Shown here: piece by piece, positions 28,780 to 32,798 of the stretch
Position numbering within the stretch: position 1 is the first letter of the stretch
Layout of the letters: each line of letters begins with the position of its first letter
Assembly (NCBI GenBank): GCA_947461145.1
Contig: CANHJD010000013.1
Span: forward strand, 1-32,798
Source of the DNA: Bacteriovoracaceae bacterium
GTDB lineage: Bacteria; Bdellovibrionota; Bacteriovoracia; Bacteriovoracales; Bacteriovoracaceae
Length of the DNA stretch: 32,798 nucleotides
Reading direction: 5' to 3'
Program-made: the position numbers and the translations under genes
The notes under the pieces: model-generated
Told to the model about the DNA's origin: nothing
The model's database searches: none
What the model saw: only the letters and a program-made list of their open reading frames with translations

Positions 28780-28788
28780 TTCAAATAT

Positions 28789-28816
28789 GGAAAGCCCGTT
28801 ATAGCGGGCTTTCCTT
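28789..28816. terminator. rho-independent/bidirectional terminator between htpG and the DksA-like gene
   Basis: Perfect 10-bp stem GGAAAGCCCG-TTATAG-CGGGCTTTCC between convergent genes. Confidence 0.85.
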
Positions 28817-28822
28817 CTATGA

Positions 28823-29299
28823 TTATCCGACTATATCTTGATAATCCATATGACTGACCTGGAAGTCTGAAGTACTCGTTTCATCTTTATTATATCCCTT
28901 GGCAAGCTTATCGATTGGCAACACTCTTCCTACTTTGGAAGAAGCGCGATTTTTATTCACTAATTGATTTTCCTGCTTTTCCTCTGCCTCCTTGCAATGA
29001 ATACAGAGATCTGCAGTTGGCCGCGCCATAAGTCGATTTGTTGTTATTTCAGATCCACAATCCTCGCACTCACCAAACGTTCCCTCTTCAATCTTTTGCA
29101 ATGATTTTTTAACCTTCTTTAAATAAAGAGCACTTCTGGCCTTTAAACGAAAGTCCATTTGATTCGCTTTTTCAGTCGAAACAATATCCACTTCGTCTCC
29201 TTCAAGACCCGCTGGATAAAGCTTCCCTTCTGAAACTTCTTCCTCTGATAAAATCTCGAGAAAGAGATTCTTGAATTTTTCGATTGTTGCCTTTTCCAT
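28823..29299 (-). CDS. DksA/TraR-family zinc-finger protein
   Basis: GTFGECEDCGSEITTNRLMARPTADLCIHC (CxxC-x17-CxxC-type finger); start at ATG 29299 after AAGGAG SD rather than track TTG 29347. Confidence 0.9.
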   Translation of the reverse strand: MEKATIEKFKNLFLEILSEEEVSEGKLYPAGLEGDEVDIVSTEKANQMDFRLKARSALYLKKVKKSLQKIEEGTFGECEDCGSEITTNRLMARPTADLCIHCKEAEEKQENQLVNKNRASSKVGRVLPIDKLAKGYNKDETSTSDFQVSHMDYQDIVG

Positions 29300-29337
29300 A
29301 CAGCTCTCCTTAATTATTTTTTCTTCCCTAAAGTTAC

Positions 29338-29612
29338 CCGGTCTCAATCCTTGATACCGGAAGCCAATCCTTGGCGAGATATAAAGGTGACATCCTGTTG
29401 TCTATTGCGATCACTCATCCTTGAGTGACCCCTTACATCTCTTGCGAAACCCATTGAGCATGAATCGTGCCAAGTCACCTTCCATTCCTTTTTAAGCAGT
29501 TACGGTTGCTTCCCATAACATCTCCTTACAGTTATGAGGGGCAGTTTGGCCGGGCCGGAGCCGAAGGGGCCCCAGCAAGGTGTCAGTTGGACCAACCCGG
29601 CCAGCAAACTGC
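29338..29612 (-). ncRNA. structured leader RNA or sRNA with multiple GGA-loop hairpins (CsrA/RsmA-site-like), upstream of the DksA-like gene
   Basis: Minus-strand hairpins: CCGGTATCAA-GGA-TTGAGACCGG (29338-29360), GCCAA-GGA-TTGGC (29363-29375), TCACTCA-AGGA-TGAGTGA (29411-29428), CATAAC-TGTAAGGAGAT-GTTATG (29514-29536), long-range AAGGTGAC/GTCACCTT (29384-29391 with 29474-29481), GC-rich hairpin 29541-29612. Confidence 0.6.
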
Positions 29613-29703
29613 GTGTAAATGATTGTAAATTCTACTATGGCCCCTAGAGTCAGAAGTCAAACTAAGCTAAAAACACTCAAATATTTTTTAGAGGAAATAA
29701 TCT

Positions 29704-30318
29704 ATGAAAAAGGTTTTATTAATCGTGAGTGCTGTAATTTCTTTGAGTTCATTTGCTCAGGAAAGAGTACTCCTGAATGCTGAAAATATTGAAGTAAATG
29801 CTCCTGAAGCCATCTTAGTTCGTACCTCAGAAACTCCTCGAGTCGTAAAGATCACCTTTAATGTTCCAATGAGTAAATCAATCTGTGAAGCTTATAGCAC
29901 ACGTTATGTTTTTGTGACTTCTGGATACCAGTGTGGCTACGATCGAAGAATGACTGGTTATACAACTAGAACGATCTGCACTCGCATGAACCCACAAAAT
30001 GGACAGTGCTTGAGAACAGAGACTCAGCGAGTTCCAGTAATATCTAATTATCCGAGAACCTGTCAGGTTCCAGAGACGTACTGCTCATCTTATGGAACTT
30101 TGACGAACCTTGAATCTGACAAAGTCAAAATCAAATTTAAAAATCTACCTGCTCTTGGCGCTACGGAAGAGGACTCATTTCTAGTGAAGGCAAAACAGAA
30201 GCGTTATGATGGAGTCAACGTCGTATACGAAATCACTCCACAGCAAACTGTGACAGATTATATCGTTTCATCCAGAGGACTTTTAGGATTTGATAGTTTT
30301 ATTGTTAGTGAGAAATAA
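29704..30318 (+). CDS. secreted Cys-containing protein, unknown
   Basis: 204 aa; signal peptide MKKVLLIVSAVISLSSFAQ; six Cys in the mature region. Confidence 0.75.
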   Translation: MKKVLLIVSAVISLSSFAQERVLLNAENIEVNAPEAILVRTSETPRVVKITFNVPMSKSICEAYSTRYVFVTSGYQCGYDRRMTGYTTRTICTRMNPQNGQCLRTETQRVPVISNYPRTCQVPETYCSSYGTLTNLESDKVKIKFKNLPALGATEEDSFLVKAKQKRYDGVNVVYEITPQQTVTDYIVSSRGLLGFDSFIVSEK

Positions 30319-30367
30319 AAAATATCTACAGCGTGGCTGAGCCTGTTTTATAAGAAAATTATATAAT

Positions 30368-30399
30368 AAAAAAAGCCCAGTTTAAACTGGGCTTTTTTT
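30368..30399. terminator. bidirectional rho-independent terminator
   Basis: Perfect 32-nt palindrome AAAAAAAGCCCAGTTT/AAACTGGGCTTTTTTT between convergent genes. Confidence 0.93.
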
Positions 30400-30403
30400 A
30401 TTA

Positions 30404-30634
30404 TCAATTCTTATTTGGAAGGGTTGGAACGATCCATGGTGGTAACCCTTTACCACCTATTTTTCCGGCCGGTCCAGGATTGGTTGGCCCTGTGGTTGGA
30501 TTTCCTAAACCGTTAGAAGGTGCAACTTTATCTTCAGGTATGGTGGTGAGAGGCTTTAGAGCATCTTTAATAGGGTTACCTGCCATTGCCGAAAACGATA
30601 ATATAACAAGGGCCATTGCTAAAGTGATCTTCAT
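30404..30634 (-). CDS. small secreted Pro/Gly-rich protein
   Basis: 76 aa; signal peptide MKITLAMALVILSFSAMA; mature part NPTTGPTNPGPAGKIGGKGLPPWIVP; purine-rich SD. Confidence 0.65.
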   Translation of the reverse strand: MKITLAMALVILSFSAMAGNPIKDALKPLTTIPEDKVAPSNGLGNPTTGPTNPGPAGKIGGKGLPPWIVPTLPNKN

Positions 30635-30778
30635 ACGTGCTCCTAAGTTTTAAACTAAATTCCTTATATCTATTATCGTCTGAATCTAATTTCATACTGA
30701 AATTTATTTTTAAAGAAGATTGCGAAATTGAGAATTTAACCGCCTAAACAATTGGAATTAAATGTAAAGTCTCATTCG

Positions 30779-30832
30779 CTAGACATTGCTGTGGGCTCCA
30801 TCCACCACGAGGTTAGTGCCAATAAAAATTGG
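30779..30832 (-). pseudogene. possible remnant of a short-chain dehydrogenase/reductase C-terminus
   Basis: Minus-strand reading PIFIGTNLVVDGAHSNV* directly after the pcp stop codon; resembles the SDR C-terminal (T)GxxLxVDGG motif. Confidence 0.4.
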
Positions 30833-30841
30833 ATAAGATGT

Positions 30842-31405
30842 TCAATCTTTGGTGATGCGGAGTATTTGAAGGATGGACTTAAAAACTAAATCTTTATTAT
30901 CTTTCAGGTGCGGTAAATGAATAAACCCAGCTTTAATGTCGGAATCTTTCAAATAATTCAAAACCTGATACATCAAATAATTGCAAACATAAGTGCCAGC
31001 AGAATAAGACTCCTCAACGAGAAAATCTGTCTTGAGATTTCTCATCTCTTTTAGGGGAAGAGTTGAAAAATAAGCTGCAGGTCCATTTTCAATTACAGGA
31101 CGGTCTAAATAATTGACCCCATCATTATCAGGCACTTTCGAGTGAATGAGATTAATGGCAACTCTTTCAAGGGTAATCGCTGTTCGCTTATCCGCAAGCC
31201 CAAGGCATACAACATAATCAGGATTAAAATTTTCAATTTCCGCTTTTAGGTGATCAAAACATGAACTAAAGGTGACAGGAAGAATAATGCTTCTTATCTC
31301 AAGACCAGGTAGATCAACTTCTTTAAATAATTCAGCGATGATTTGAGAGCTATTTTCGGCATGATTACCAAAAGGCTCAAAACCTGAGATGAGAACTTTC
31401 TTCAA
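30842..31405 (-). CDS. pcp: pyroglutamyl-peptidase I (C15 family)
   Basis: ISGFEPFGNHAENSS; catalytic-type TLERVAIN, YSAGTYVCNYLMYQ, AGFIHLPHL. Confidence 0.93.
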   Translation of the reverse strand: MKKVLISGFEPFGNHAENSSQIIAELFKEVDLPGLEIRSIILPVTFSSCFDHLKAEIENFNPDYVVCLGLADKRTAITLERVAINLIHSKVPDNDGVNYLDRPVIENGPAAYFSTLPLKEMRNLKTDFLVEESYSAGTYVCNYLMYQVLNYLKDSDIKAGFIHLPHLKDNKDLVFKSILQILRITKD

Positions 31406-31836
31406 ACAAGCTTCTCCGACTTATCTTTGGAGAGCACAATCTCACCCTTCTCACGTAACTTGAGCACCACGTCCATTATTTTTTTTTGCGCCTCTAAAAC
31501 TTCTGATAAAGGCCGAGGCTTGCCTTTAAGAATATCTTCTATGTCTCGTTTCATTCCAGTTGAAAACATCCCTAGAAGATGATTAGAGACTTCTTTACTA
31601 GAGCCTCTAAGGGCAAGGCCAAGATCATCAAGATTAATTTCCTGGAGTAAGCGCTTCATCATAGAAACAGTCAGATACTGGAGGTCATCGAAGGTCACCA
31701 TGTTTTGCTTGAGTCTAATCGCCATCTCTGGATCTCGACGGGCGATATCAGATAATAGGGCCTGCTGAGCCGCCAGATCTAGCCCCTGAAGCATTTCGAT
31801 GGCTGCCTTTAGTCCGTCAATCTTCTTCCCTTTCAT
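31402..31836 (-). CDS. stand-alone FliG C-terminal-domain-like protein
   Basis: 144 aa; DPEMAIRLKQNMVTFDDLQYLTVSMMKRLLQEINLDDLGLALRGSSKEVSNHLLGMFSTGMKRDIEDILKGKPRPLSEVLEAQKKIMDVVLKLREKGEIVL follows the FliG middle/C-domain pattern. Confidence 0.8.
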   Translation of the reverse strand: MKGKKIDGLKAAIEMLQGLDLAAQQALLSDIARRDPEMAIRLKQNMVTFDDLQYLTVSMMKRLLQEINLDDLGLALRGSSKEVSNHLLGMFSTGMKRDIEDILKGKPRPLSEVLEAQKKIMDVVLKLREKGEIVLSKDKSEKLV

Positions 31837-32798
31837 TTGCCAGAGACCAGATACTTTTCTTTCATCAGATGATTGCCAACATAGTCAGCAACGGCATCTT
31901 CAAGTTTCATAAATTTAAATTTTGGTAGAGCACGTTTAAATTTATTCATCTCGGCCTGAGTATAGTACTGATACTGATTACGAAGTTCTTCAGGCATATC
32001 AATGAAGGTAATTTTTGGCTTTTTCCCCATGCTTTTAAAAGTTGCCTTCACTAAGTCATGGAAGCTTCTCGCCTCACCAGTGCCAAGATTGTAGATACCA
32101 GAGATTGTCGGCTTTTTCTTTCCAGCTTCAATAAGCTCAACCATCGCCCGGACAACATCTTTCACATAGACAAAATCTCTCAGTTGCTCACCATGCTTAA
32201 AATCTGCACGATGGGATTTAAAAAGTTTAACCTCTCCAACCTGATTAATCTGATTATAGGACTGAAAGACAACCGAACTCATCTTTCCCTTGTGATATTC
32301 TTGAGGCCCAAAAACATTGAAAAATTTAACACCGAACCAAACTTTAGGTTTTTTCTTTTGTTTTAAAATCCACTCATCAGAAAGCTGTTTTGAGTATCCG
32401 TATTTATTAAGTGGCTTAAGATCCTTAATTCCATTGTGATCATCAAAATACCCCTGCTCACCCGCCCCGTAGGTTGCTGCACTTGATGCATACACGATGG
32501 GGATATTCTTATCAGCGGCAAAAGTCAGAAGGGTATTCGTAAATTCGGTATTGTTCTTATATAAGAAGTCCATGTTCATTTCTGTCGTGTCTGAACAGGC
32601 CCCCATGTGATAGATGGCTTTGAAGGGGGCTGGTTTTTTCCATATCGGATGGGTTAATAAATCTTCGACTTGTATAAATGAAGAATATTTTAGATCCCGT
32701 AAGTTTTTCCACTTGTCCTCATGTCCAAAATGGTCACAAAGAATAATATCTTGTTCTCCTAAATCATTTAGGTGCTTAACAATTACACTTCCAATAAA
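31833..32798 (-). CDS. hldD: ADP-L-glycero-D-manno-heptose-6-epimerase (5' end beyond the window)
   Basis: Reading frame open to the edge (FIGSVIVKHLNDLGEQDIILCDHFG...IYHMGACSDTTE); YASSAATYGAGEQGY, YGYSKQLSDEW, FNVFGPQEYHKGKMSSV, LRDFVYVKDV. Confidence 0.93.
   Translation of the reverse strand, partial: FIGSVIVKHLNDLGEQDIILCDHFGHEDKWKNLRDLKYSSFIQVEDLLTHPIWKKPAPFKAIYHMGACSDTTEMNMDFLYKNNTEFTNTLLTFAADKNIPIVYASSAATYGAGEQGYFDDHNGIKDLKPLNKYGYSKQLSDEWILKQKKKPKVWFGVKFFNVFGPQEYHKGKMSSVVFQSYNQINQVGEVKLFKSHRADFKHGEQLRDFVYVKDVVRAMVELIEAGKKKPTISGIYNLGTGEARSFHDLVKATFKSMGKKPKITFIDMPEELRNQYQYYTQAEMNKFKRALPKFKFMKLEDAVADYVGNHLMKEKYLVSGK

Noticed and set aside
29541-29612. Plus-strand similarity of GTTTGGCCGGGCCGGAGCCGAAGGGGCCCCAGCAAGG to the bacterial SRP (4.5S) RNA core
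   Set aside because: Only partial spacing resemblance; the highly conserved symmetric loop (CAGG/AGCAG around a GGAA tetraloop) is not present, so I do not call ffs.
29338-29612. RNase P RNA, tmRNA or c-di-GMP-I riboswitch
   Set aside because: None of the diagnostic motifs (GAGGAAAGUCC, tmRNA tag/T-arm, GEMM GACGCAAAGCC) is found on either strand.
29629-29660. Minus-strand promoter for the GGA-hairpin RNA (TTGACT ... TAGAAT)
   Set aside because: Hexamers are reasonable but the spacer is about 20 nt, too long for a confident call.

Overview
AT-rich, gene-dense chromosomal window from what looks like a Bdellovibrionota / Bacteriovorax-type predatory bacterium (inference from gene content, no database search). 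It holds about 29 protein genes, mostly housekeeping or envelope functions: a Gld-like ABC cluster, NrnA-like DHH phosphoesterase, TrmFO, NAD synthetase, alanine dehydrogenase, HtpG, two M16 peptidases, S1/P1 nuclease, DksA-like zinc finger protein, pyroglutamyl peptidase and HldD. No phage, transposon, CRISPR array, rRNA or tRNA was seen. The signals most worth follow-up are: (1) a ~280-nt structured intergenic region (about 29338-29612) upstream of a DksA/TraR-family gene. Read on the minus strand it presents several hairpins with AGGA/GGA loops (core CAAGGAT), resembling a CsrA/RsmA-binding leader or sRNA, plus a GC-rich 72-nt hairpin; (2) an operon of a YkuD + NTF2-like enzyme (Csd6/Bd1075-like cell-curvature architecture), a membrane coiled-coil protein and a bactofilin. 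It is divergent from a diguanylate cyclase and an acidic coiled-coil protein; (3) a stand-alone FliG C-terminal-domain protein beside hldD; (4) an apparent short remnant of a short-chain dehydrogenase C-terminus.
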